A stretch of 14,013 nucleotides of DNA. It comes from Deltaproteobacteria bacterium (lineage in GTDB: Bacteria > Desulfobacterota > BSN033 > UBA1163). How positions within the stretch are numbered: the stretch's first letter is position 1; each line of letters begins with the position of its first letter. The notes beneath the pieces are model-generated. The model ran no database searches. It was not told where the DNA came from and saw nothing but the letters and a program-made list of their open reading frames with translations. The position numbers were made by a program, and so were the translations under genes. This document shows, piece after piece, positions 6,373 through 13,225 of this stretch. The stretch spans positions 1 to 14,013 of the forward strand of contig VGRU01000079.1 in NCBI GenBank assembly GCA_016875255.1, read 5' to 3'.

Positions 6373-7653
6373 TTATTTCCCTGGCTTCAACACCCACTCC
6401 GGAGCCCAGACCTTCTTGTCTGCGATGGTCAGTGGGTAGACGATCTTTTGTTCTCCGGATTCACTCCACTGAAACATGACAGCAACAGCTTCCTTTGTTG
6501 GGTCGGTGCCATAGACGACCTGATTTCCTGCGTCAAATTTAATTCGACCCATGACCCCCGCCCGGTCAGTCTGCTTGATCGCAGCCACTAATGCATCTGG
6601 CTCAATCGTCCCGGCTTTTTCGATTGCTTCCTTTAATACATAAACGGATTCATAGGAAGGAGCAGGTCCATGGCCGGATTGTAAGGGGGCTTTATACTTC
6701 GTCTTATAAGCATCATAAAAGGCTTTCGACGGAGGATATTTTGCCGAAGGGACATTGCCCAATTCCCAGACCGCCTCCAACAATCCCCCGATCTGGCCAT
6801 CAAAGGTTTTCCAGGCCACCTCGCCTGTCATCGGAGAAATATATCCGGCCATCAAAGCAGGTACCTTCATGCTCTTATATTGTTTTACCAGGATACCGCT
6901 CTGTGGCATATCGAAACAGACAAAAAGGACTTGAGCTCCTCTGGCTTTGGCTTTCATCAAAGCAGATGAGAAATCGGATGCGCCCGTTGGAAATTCATCC
7001 TGTCCCAGTACCTCCCATCCGTTTTTTTCATACCATCCCTTGATGCCGCCCGCCGTGGCTCTTGCCCACAAGACATCCTGGTTGATCAGATAAGCCTTTT
7101 TAAACCCAAAATCCTTAGTGAGTTGGGTCATTGTTCCTGCTAATAGCTCAGCCGCATATCTTGAAGTCAGGCAGGTTCTGAAAACATATTTATACTTTTC
7201 AGGGTTCTCTCTGATTCTTGCTTCGGATGCAGGGGACATGGCAATCGTTCCCAGCATGGGAACTTTATACTTGGCCAATAAATCCATTGATGCAAGCAAG
7301 GCCTCTGATCTAAAGGGACCGACAACGATTGCATGAACCTTCTTATCCAGAATCGTTTTCTCAATTCCAAGAAGCGCTTCTGGCACCGGGACCCCAGGCG
7401 CTCCATCCCGGATCTCACTCGCCTCAATCTTGATCAGATGCTTGGCCCCCTTAATGGTGACGCCGCCTTTGGCATTGATCTCATCGGCCGCCATCTGGAC
7501 CGCCTTTAAGCTCTCCCCTCCCTCAATCGAACCTAAAAAGGTGGGAACTCCGATGATGACCGGGTCGCCGGGTTTAAGCTGGGCATGAGAGCCCATGGGA
7601 AAACAGATAAGGAACGCCCATACTATGAAACTTGAAAAAATGACTCTTTTCAT
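6373..7653 (-). CDS. livK: Periplasmic substrate-binding protein of the Liv-type ABC importer
   Basis: This 426-residue type I periplasmic binding protein (Peripla_BP_6/LivJK-like) delivers the ligand to the LivHM channel. The N-terminus MKRVIFSSFIVWAFLICFPM is a signal sequence with likely cleavage after SHA (24/25). No lipobox fits, so it should be soluble in the periplasm. The mature part begins with VIIGVPTFLGSIEGGESLKA (32-51), followed by AADEINAKGGV (55-65), the common Liv fold start. Blocks IVVGPFRSEALLA (109-121), RTCLTSRYAAELLAG (159-173) and VLFVCFDMPQSGILVKQ (242-258) follow the two-lobe fold. AGGAGG lies at ideal spacing before the ATG, and a candidate promoter is upstream. Proteins of this class bind amino acids, amides or aromatic acids; the ligand is not evident from sequence. 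The context with CoA ligases and a Mo hydroxylase favours an organic acid. Confidence 0.9.
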   Translation of the reverse strand: MKRVIFSSFIVWAFLICFPMGSHAQLKPGDPVIIGVPTFLGSIEGGESLKAVQMAADEINAKGGVTIKGAKHLIKIEASEIRDGAPGVPVPEALLGIEKTILDKKVHAIVVGPFRSEALLASMDLLAKYKVPMLGTIAMSPASEARIRENPEKYKYVFRTCLTSRYAAELLAGTMTQLTKDFGFKKAYLINQDVLWARATAGGIKGWYEKNGWEVLGQDEFPTGASDFSSALMKAKARGAQVLFVCFDMPQSGILVKQYKSMKVPALMAGYISPMTGEVAWKTFDGQIGGLLEAVWELGNVPSAKYPPSKAFYDAYKTKYKAPLQSGHGPAPSYESVYVLKEAIEKAGTIEPDALVAAIKQTDRAGVMGRIKFDAGNQVVYGTDPTKEAVAVMFQWSESGEQKIVYPLTIADKKVWAPEWVLKPGK

Positions 7654-7694
7654 AACCCCATCCTCCTTTAAATGATTTAGAAAATGCGACCTAA

Positions 7695-7722
7695 CTATTA
7701 CAAACTTTAGAACCTATGTCAA
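7695..7722 (-). promoter_or_regulatory. Candidate sigma-70-type promoter for the ABC transporter operon
   Basis: On the minus strand TTGACA (7717-7722) is perfect. It is followed after 16 bp by TAATAG (7695-7700), a weak -10 match. It sits in the 95-bp gap between the FAD-subunit stop and the binding-protein ATG, about 40 bp before the start codon. This suggests the transporter can be transcribed independently of the Mo operon. Confidence 0.45.
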
Positions 7723-7748
7723 CAGTAAAAAAAGCTTCCACTGGTTCC

Positions 7749-10106
7749 TCAATGCACCTGTGAGTCCATGATCGCCCTTTTCATTAGGGCTTTAGTGATC
7801 TCGACCTTATAGGCATTCATGGGGAGAGGCATGGCGCCGGCCACGGCCTTCTCTGCGGCCTCATGAGCCAGCCGCTCGTCGATGGGCTGGCCGATGATCA
7901 TGTCCTCAGTCGCCCTTGCCCGAACGGGCTCCGGGGCTAAAGCCCCAAGGGCGATGCGGGCATTCACACACACCCCTTGTTCAACCGTGATGACCGATGC
8001 GACGCTCACGATTGCAAAATCGATCGGGGTTCTTAAGCTGTATTTCAGGTATTTCTGTTGGGCCCCATTCCGTGGCTTTGGAATTTGAATTTCCTTGACC
8101 ACCTCGTCCGGGTCCAGTAGCGTTGATCGTGTTGCGCTCGCCGTGAAAAAGCTCTGAGCATCAACGGTCCTCTTTGTCGTTACGATCTTAGCGTCTAAAG
8201 CAGTCAGGACGATGCCGATATCGGAGGGGCTAACGGCGATGCATCCGCAGTTGAAACATCGGCTGGCCTCTGTTTCGATTTCGCTTAAACCAAGGCCCGG
8301 CGTATCCTCAACCTCGATGCCTTTGATACGCTCGGATACCGGTGACTCGGGAATCCGAACCCGGGGCGTTGTCTCAAGGGAGACGCTCCTAACCGTTGGC
8401 TCTATCCCTCCTGCTTGAGCAGGCGGTTGGCGCCCTTTCAAAGATCGCTCGATAAGGTCGGCCGCTTCCCTGCCCGAGGCCATGGCCTGGACAACCGTGG
8501 ATGGCCCGCTGATAAAGTCGCCTCCCGCAAAAAGGTTCTTGCCAAGCCAATGTACTGAAGCTGAACCTTTCAGCGCTTTCGGTCGAAACGTTGCAGGGAG
8601 AAGTGAGGTGTCGGACTCTTCGCCGACCGCTTTGATGATCGCGTCAAACGGCGCGGTAAAATCTGAACCCTTGATCGGTATGGATTTTGGCCGGCCCGAC
8701 GCATCCCGGGAGCCAAGGCGCATTCGCACACATTTAAGCGTTATCTTACCATTAGCCTCTGACGCCTCGGTTGGTAGCGTAAGAAACTCAAATTCGATTC
8801 CCTCCTCCTTCGCCTTTTTTACCTCATCCCTGAATGCCGGCATCTCAGCTTGAGTGCGCCGGTATATTACCACTGGCTCTCCACCCAGCCTTAGCAAGGT
8901 TCGGGCGACATCCAGGGCCACATTGCCGCCGCCGATCACTGCCACTCTTTTCCCCGGTATATCTCTGGAGCCGTTATTGATCCTGTTCAAAAACTCCAGG
9001 CCGGACAGGACGATCTTCTCCCCTTTGATGCCAAGCGGTCTCTCTTTCCAGGCTCCGCTGGCAAGAAAGACGGCATCAAAGCCGCCCATCAGTTCGGCCA
9101 TGCTAACATCTTTGCCCACATTGACTCCAACCTCAAACTTGATCCCCATCCCCTTCAACGCTTGAACCTGCTTTCGAACCACATCCTTTGGCAAACGATA
9201 CGCCGGGATGCTGTGAAGAAGCATACCCCCCGCTTCCGGACGCTTCTCAAATACGGTGACCCGGTGACCTGATCTCCTGAGGGTGTAGGCCGCAGTCAAC
9301 CCTGCCGGTCCAGAACCAATGATGGCGATGTTTCTGCCGGATTTGGTCTTGGGTGGCGTAAAAAACTCGCTCATCCTTTCCAGGATACCATCACCCAGGG
9401 ATCGCTCGATACACCTGATGGCTACGGGTTCATCGAATTCGCTCCGATTACATTCCGGCTCGCAGAAGATGGGGCATACCCGGCCGGTGATGGCTGGAAT
9501 TGGATTGAAGTCCAGCAATACCCGTGCTGCTTCCATGAGATTGCCATCGCTCATCCTGTTCAGAAAGGAGGGGATATTCGTATGAGCCGGGCAATTCGAA
9601 GAACAGGGATAAACAGCGACGCTGGCGGTGCCGAATATGGAATGATACCGATGATCCCCGGTCAGGGCATTGCAGAGCTTGCCGCCCTTTCGCAGGCACA
9701 CGATACGTCCGCCGATGTGGTCCGGATACCGGTAGTACCAGCAGCGCACATCCTGACATAGATTGCCGCCAAGGGTGGCCGTATTGCGGATCTGGGGGGT
9801 GGCCACGGAACAGGCGGCCTCAACCAGCGCTTTGCAACTCTCCCTGAGAAGGGAGGATTTCGCGATGTCGGAGAGCTTCGTGAGAGCGCCTATCTTCAGT
9901 GTCCCTCTCTCCTCCTTGATGTAATCGAGACCCGGTAGGGTCTTGATGTTAATAACGGCTTCAGGATAGTTTAATAGATATTCTCCCTTAAGGGTTGAGA
10001 GCAACTCAGTCCCACCGGCGTTGAGTATGGCTTTGCCCTTGTATTTTTTAAGAAGTGCGCCAGCTTCACCGACTGTCCGGGCATTGATATGCTTGAAGGA
10101 TCTCAT
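7749..10106 (-). CDS. Molybdenum hydroxylase FAD/[4Fe-4S] subunit with an inserted GltD-like NAD(P)H oxidoreductase
   Basis: 785 residues; ordinary FAD subunits of the xanthine dehydrogenase family have roughly 280-330. Residues 1-160 form the FAD-binding domain, with AGGTEL (30-35) and TPQIRNTATLGGNLCQ (103-118). Cysteines 117, 122, 137 and 145 lie in a CxxxxC/GGRIVC/GGKLC loop like that of 4-hydroxybenzoyl-CoA reductase. Residues 162-620 are a GltD-like unit. It has an Fe-S domain (PCSSNCPAHTNIP 167-179, GRVCPIFCEPEC 208-219, DEPVAI), an FAD Rossmann GSGPAG (264-269), a nucleotide site GGGNVALDVAR (392-402), YRR (415-417) favouring NADPH, and FAGGD (526-530). Residues 622-781 resume the Mo-flavoprotein: CIAVSPSDIG, then KYSLRTPIDFAIVSVASV and the C-terminal helical domain. 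The ATG overlaps the large-subunit stop (ATGA) and follows GGGAGG. It is one uninterrupted frame. Electron exchange between Mo centre and NAD(P)H is inferred. Confidence 0.92.
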   Translation of the reverse strand: MRSFKHINARTVGEAGALLKKYKGKAILNAGGTELLSTLKGEYLLNYPEAVINIKTLPGLDYIKEERGTLKIGALTKLSDIAKSSLLRESCKALVEAACSVATPQIRNTATLGGNLCQDVRCWYYRYPDHIGGRIVCLRKGGKLCNALTGDHRYHSIFGTASVAVYPCSSNCPAHTNIPSFLNRMSDGNLMEAARVLLDFNPIPAITGRVCPIFCEPECNRSEFDEPVAIRCIERSLGDGILERMSEFFTPPKTKSGRNIAIIGSGPAGLTAAYTLRRSGHRVTVFEKRPEAGGMLLHSIPAYRLPKDVVRKQVQALKGMGIKFEVGVNVGKDVSMAELMGGFDAVFLASGAWKERPLGIKGEKIVLSGLEFLNRINNGSRDIPGKRVAVIGGGNVALDVARTLLRLGGEPVVIYRRTQAEMPAFRDEVKKAKEEGIEFEFLTLPTEASEANGKITLKCVRMRLGSRDASGRPKSIPIKGSDFTAPFDAIIKAVGEESDTSLLPATFRPKALKGSASVHWLGKNLFAGGDFISGPSTVVQAMASGREAADLIERSLKGRQPPAQAGGIEPTVRSVSLETTPRVRIPESPVSERIKGIEVEDTPGLGLSEIETEASRCFNCGCIAVSPSDIGIVLTALDAKIVTTKRTVDAQSFFTASATRSTLLDPDEVVKEIQIPKPRNGAQQKYLKYSLRTPIDFAIVSVASVITVEQGVCVNARIALGALAPEPVRARATEDMIIGQPIDERLAHEAAEKAVAGAMPLPMNAYKVEITKALMKRAIMDSQVH
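8407..8426. repeat. REP-like palindrome inside coding sequence
   Basis: CCTCCTGCT (8407-8415) pairs with AGCAGGCGG (8418-8426) with one mismatch. It encodes residues 561-567 (PPAQAGG) in the linker after the GltD-like module. A palindrome in a low-complexity linker suggests a repeat that entered the gene in frame. Confidence 0.55.
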
Positions 10107-12394
10107 GCTACACCTCCCTTTCGGTCCCTGGGCCTTACCTTGCCCAGCGCCTTGAGCACCCGCTCCGGTGTCGCCGGATATTCGTGCAGCCAGACGCCGA
10201 TGGCATTCGAAACAGCCATCAGCACTGCTGCCGGGCCTGGGGATGTGGCTATCTCACCAACCCCTACCGCATGGAAACGGTGACTCGGAATCGGTGTTTC
10301 GAAGACCACATTGTCGATGGGCGGAAGCTCAGAAAAAGTCCGCCACTTGTAGTCGATCATGTTGGCGTTCAGGATATGGCCTGAAGAACGATCAAGGATT
10401 GTTTCCTCGAAGAGGGCGCTGTCAATACCCCCGGACCCAAGACATCCGTTGAGCTGGCCTTCGAGGCCGGGAGGATCGATCACCTGGCCAACATCCGTTG
10501 CGTTCACAACGCGTTGCAAGGTCACCTTCCCAGTTTCCGTATCGACCTCAACCTCCACGAATGTCATCATGCAATTCGATAGTGTATAATCAGGCTCAAA
10601 GCGTCCGTAGCCGGTGATCGTACGGTCAATACTCATTGCCTTCCATGGGATCTTCTTTTCCGGACGACTCTTGATGAAAACCACACCATCCTCGGTATCC
10701 AGTTCAGAAGGGTCTGCCTGCAGCTTAGGTGCCAGCAGTTCAAGGAGTTTTCTTTTAGCGTCCTCGGCTGCTGCAATCGCGGCGCCTCCAATGGCATAGG
10801 TTCCTCTGGAACCCGCTGGGCCAAACTCGTAGGGGTTGATCAGTGAATCAGAGGGTGTTATGGAGACGTTATCTAAAGGCAGTTGCAACACTTCGGCAAC
10901 CATCTTGACGAAGTTGGTCCTCTGTCCTGTGCCGTGCTCCGTGACGCACGAGAAGAGCATGGCTGTTCCGTCCGGATGAAGTCGCACATAGGCCTCTGAA
11001 GCGTCTTCGCCAATATCGGCATTTCCGTGGACGCCCACGCCGATGCCTCTCCGTTTTGTGCCCTCCACCGCAGTGGGCTTCAGCCATCCCTTCCATTTTT
11101 CTTCCCAGCCGAATCGCTTGGCACCTTCCTCCATCGCCTTTGAAAAGTCCACGCCCCGGTAGGTATACCAGATGCCGTCCCGCCAGAAGTACCCATCGCC
11201 GGGCTTGACGAAATTCTTTTTGAGAAACTGGAATGGGTCGATCTCCAGTCTCTCCATGGCCAAGCTCAAGAGCGGTATCAGCGAACACTTCAACTCCTGG
11301 CCGCCAAAGCCTCTCACAATGCCTGAAGCGTTCCGGTTGGTGCAGACAATCTTCGGCTTCAAATCCCAGTTAGCGCACCGGACTGCGATCTGGACCTCGC
11401 CACAGCCCACAGCAACCTGGGATTGGGTGGTCATGGAGTAATAACCCGTGTCGATGAGCCACGTGCCCGAAACGGCTGTTACCGTCCCATCCCTCTTCAT
11501 ACCCACTCTGGCCGTCATACGCGATGCAATCCGCATCGTGAATGCCGCCAGGTGCTCTTCCTTCGTGAAGATGAGTTTTACCGGCTTGCCCGTTGCCCTG
11601 CTTAAGAGCGTCGCATAGGACTGAACCTGCCAGGACATGAACTTTGATCCGTAGCTGCCGCCACAGGGACCGCCGATGCTTCTTACTTCGACCTTCCTTC
11701 CCATCACATGGAAAAGGGTGATCTTGTCCATGTAGGAGGCCTGATTCGACACCCAGAGCGTCACCTTGTTGGGTTCCTCCCATAAGGCTATTGCCCCTGG
11801 AGCCTCAGGTGGTAGAGGGTTCGGAATGTTCTCGTAGCCAAAGGTCCCTTCGGTGATGACATCAGCCTCCTGGAATCCCTTTTCTACGTCGCCCATGACC
11901 ACATCCTGCAGGCTTTTGGGCCCGAAAAAAGGGACACCCGGGGTGACCACGTTCCCGTGAAACTCGTCATACAATTGGGGAGCGTCTGGCTTCAATGCCT
12001 CTTCCATCTCGAAGACAGCGGGCAGGACCTCATATTCCACCTCGATCAGACCGAGGGCCTGCCTTGCAATCTCTTCGCTCGTTGCGGCAACAAGGGCCAC
12101 GGCGTCACCCACATAACGCACTTTACGGTCGAGGATACGGGTATAGCGGGGCGTTCCCCCTCTCCAATCGGGAACGTCCTCCCAGGTCAGGATTGCTTCA
12201 ACTCCTTTAAGCTGCTCTGCCTTGCTTTTGTCAATCCTCTTGATAAGGGCATGGGCGTGGGGGCTTCTCAACACCTTTCCGTAGAGCATGTTCGGCATTT
12301 TAATGTCGTTAAGAAATCTTGATCCGCCCGTGACAATATCGATTGCGTCTTTTCGGGGCGTTGCCTTGCCTATATATCGGTACGTGTTCGCCAT
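10103..12394 (-). CDS. Molybdenum hydroxylase large subunit (xanthine dehydrogenase/CoxL/HcrA family)
   Basis: This 763-residue subunit binds the molybdopterin cofactor and substrate. The first about 120 residues are the Ald_Xan_dh N-terminal domain (IGKATPRKDAIDIVTGGSRF 8-27; VRYVGDAVALVAA 92-104). The Mo-binding part has GGPCGGSYGSK (241-251) where relatives have GGGFGGK, RGFGGQE (361-367), EHGTGQRT (486-493), GPAGSRGTYAIGGAA (525-539) and GVGEIATSP (711-719). Glu714 is at the place of the conserved catalytic glutamate. No CoxL-type VAYRCSFR loop is seen, so it is not a CO dehydrogenase. The substrate is not identifiable. The ATG at 12394 is preferred over 12460: it lies 5 bases after the small-subunit stop, has GTGAGG upstream, and MANTYRYIGK is a family-like start. 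The gene order small-large-FAD and the ATGA overlap with the FAD gene support one heterotrimeric enzyme. Confidence 0.93.
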   Translation of the reverse strand: MANTYRYIGKATPRKDAIDIVTGGSRFLNDIKMPNMLYGKVLRSPHAHALIKRIDKSKAEQLKGVEAILTWEDVPDWRGGTPRYTRILDRKVRYVGDAVALVAATSEEIARQALGLIEVEYEVLPAVFEMEEALKPDAPQLYDEFHGNVVTPGVPFFGPKSLQDVVMGDVEKGFQEADVITEGTFGYENIPNPLPPEAPGAIALWEEPNKVTLWVSNQASYMDKITLFHVMGRKVEVRSIGGPCGGSYGSKFMSWQVQSYATLLSRATGKPVKLIFTKEEHLAAFTMRIASRMTARVGMKRDGTVTAVSGTWLIDTGYYSMTTQSQVAVGCGEVQIAVRCANWDLKPKIVCTNRNASGIVRGFGGQELKCSLIPLLSLAMERLEIDPFQFLKKNFVKPGDGYFWRDGIWYTYRGVDFSKAMEEGAKRFGWEEKWKGWLKPTAVEGTKRRGIGVGVHGNADIGEDASEAYVRLHPDGTAMLFSCVTEHGTGQRTNFVKMVAEVLQLPLDNVSITPSDSLINPYEFGPAGSRGTYAIGGAAIAAAEDAKRKLLELLAPKLQADPSELDTEDGVVFIKSRPEKKIPWKAMSIDRTITGYGRFEPDYTLSNCMMTFVEVEVDTETGKVTLQRVVNATDVGQVIDPPGLEGQLNGCLGSGGIDSALFEETILDRSSGHILNANMIDYKWRTFSELPPIDNVVFETPIPSHRFHAVGVGEIATSPGPAAVLMAVSNAIGVWLHEYPATPERVLKALGKVRPRDRKGGVA

Positions 12395-12399
12395 TTTCC

Positions 12400-12906
12400 T
12401 CACCTCACCTCTTCGGACGCTGACATCACGGCCTTTACCACCTGGTAGTGGCTGATACACCTGCAGAAGTTACCCGAGAGAGCTTCCTTCACATCTTCTT
12501 CGGTAGGGGAAGGATTCTCGTAAAGAAGCGCCTTGGCGCTCATGATGATGCCTGGCGTACAAAACCCGCACTGAAAAGCGGTATGGTCGATAAATGCCTG
12601 CTGAAGAGGATCGAGGTCTTTGGTTTTTGGATCTTTCAAGCCTTCGATCGTTGTGATCTTCTTTCCATCACACTCAACGGTCAGCGTCATGCAGGAAAGC
12701 GCTGCCTTGTTATCCATCAGCACCGTGCAACATCCACATGCGCCGTTATCGCATGAGACCTTTGTGCCGGTCAGACCAAGGGTCTCCCTGAGCGTATGGG
12801 CTAGCGTATGGGAGGGTTTGATCTGACCGGGCCTGATTCCCACTTCAAGCTCATGAATGTGGCCGTTTACGACAAGTCTTATCTTTCTCGATTTAATTCC
12901 TTTCAT
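12400..12906 (-). CDS. Molybdenum hydroxylase [2Fe-2S] small subunit (CoxS/HcrC-like)
   Basis: 168 residues, a normal length, carrying both [2Fe-2S] clusters that pass electrons between the Mo centre and the FAD subunit. The N-terminal plant-ferredoxin-type domain has CDNGACGCC (52-60; ligands Cys52, 57, 60) and Cys72. Cys59 is an additional cysteine where most relatives have Ala or Ser. The C-terminal helical domain has QCGFCTPG (112-119; Cys113 and Cys116) and GNFCRC (145-150; Cys148 and Cys150), followed by ISHYQVV instead of the usual TGYQxI. There is no Tat or Sec signal, so the enzyme should be cytoplasmic. GAGGAGG precedes the ATG at good spacing. It is the first gene of the Mo operon, with the large subunit starting 5 bases after its stop. 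Confidence 0.95.
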   Translation of the reverse strand: MKGIKSRKIRLVVNGHIHELEVGIRPGQIKPSHTLAHTLRETLGLTGTKVSCDNGACGCCTVLMDNKAALSCMTLTVECDGKKITTIEGLKDPKTKDLDPLQQAFIDHTAFQCGFCTPGIIMSAKALLYENPSPTEEDVKEALSGNFCRCISHYQVVKAVMSASEEVR

Positions 12907-12959
12907 CCCTGTTCCTCCTCTTCTATCTTTCCCCCATTGCCTTGAAAAACACCTTTAGA

Positions 12960-12988
12960 ACTGTACAACAGGTAAACCAAATTGACAA
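12960..12988 (-). promoter_or_regulatory. Candidate promoter of the molybdenum hydroxylase operon
   Basis: On the minus strand TTGTCA (12983-12988, 5/6 match) and TACAGT (12960-12965, 4/6 match) are separated by exactly 17 bp. They lie 50-80 bp before the small-subunit ATG. The spacer contains CAACAGGT (12966-12973, plus strand), whose inverse ACCTGTTG is at 13029-13036. These could be paired regulator sites. The evidence is by eye only. Confidence 0.4.
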
Positions 12989-13076
12989 CAGATCGATGCT
13001 GCAGAAAAAAACCGAATAGGAGGATATAACCTGTTGGTTTGTCAGTGGGCCAAAGGGGAATGTACGTTTTATTACT

Positions 13077-13166
13077 GGGAGCATAAAATTGTTTACATTA
13101 CATAGGGCAGGCTTAAAGGCCTGCCCTATGTAATGGTTTTTTAGATGCAAACAATATTATGCTCCC
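13077..13166. repeat. 90-bp nested palindrome (MITE/REP-like)
   Basis: The outer arms are 18 bases each (13077-13094 and 13149-13166) and match with a single mismatch. They begin GGGAGCATAA and end TTATGCTCCC. Inside is a perfect 17-bp hairpin: CATTACATAGGGCAGGC (13096-13112) with its inverse (13119-13135) around TTAAAG. TTTTTT follows the inner stem on the plus strand (13137-13142). With no plus-strand gene to terminate, the structure looks like a small mobile palindrome. Confidence 0.8.
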
Positions 13167-13225
13167 CTTAATATATTACACCCCTTCTTAAAAGAGATTT
13201 TTCCCCAGACAAGGTTGACAGGACA

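Larger units (their letters stand above)
12907..13225. other. 319-bp intergenic region between Mo operon and upstream ligase
   Basis: No gene is convincing here. From left to right it holds the small-subunit ribosome site, the candidate promoter with a CAACAGGT inverted pair, an A/T-rich stretch, and the 90-bp nested palindrome at 13077-13166. An unremarkable 59-bp stretch follows up to the ligase stop codon, without a clear minus-strand terminator. Confidence 0.6.

Noticed and set aside
7723..7748. Terminator after the FAD-subunit gene
   Set aside because: The minus strand has a run of seven T, but the preceding bases form only a very short CCA/TGG pairing, too weak to call.
7749..10106. 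The giant FAD subunit as an assembly chimera or frameshift artefact
   Set aside because: One frame runs throughout, the start overlaps the preceding stop as ATGA, and both domain switches fall at sensible structural points. A raw-read check would still be decisive.
10103..12394. Carbon monoxide dehydrogenase CoxL identity
   Set aside because: The CoxL active-site loop VAYRCSFR is absent; the equivalent region reads IVRGFGGQE, as in other hydroxylases.
12395..12460. Large-subunit start at 12460
   Set aside because: It would overlap the small-subunit gene by 61 bases and add residues without family likeness; the ATG at 12394 has a ribosome site and fits the family start.
13096..13142. Intrinsic terminator (17-bp stem plus T6) on the plus strand
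   Set aside because: No plus-strand gene leads into it, and on the minus strand the stem is not followed by a T-run; treated as part of the nested palindrome.
12923..13150. 75-codon minus-strand open frame between ligase and Mo operon
   Set aside because: It runs through one arm of the nested palindrome and the candidate promoter and resembles no family; chance frame.
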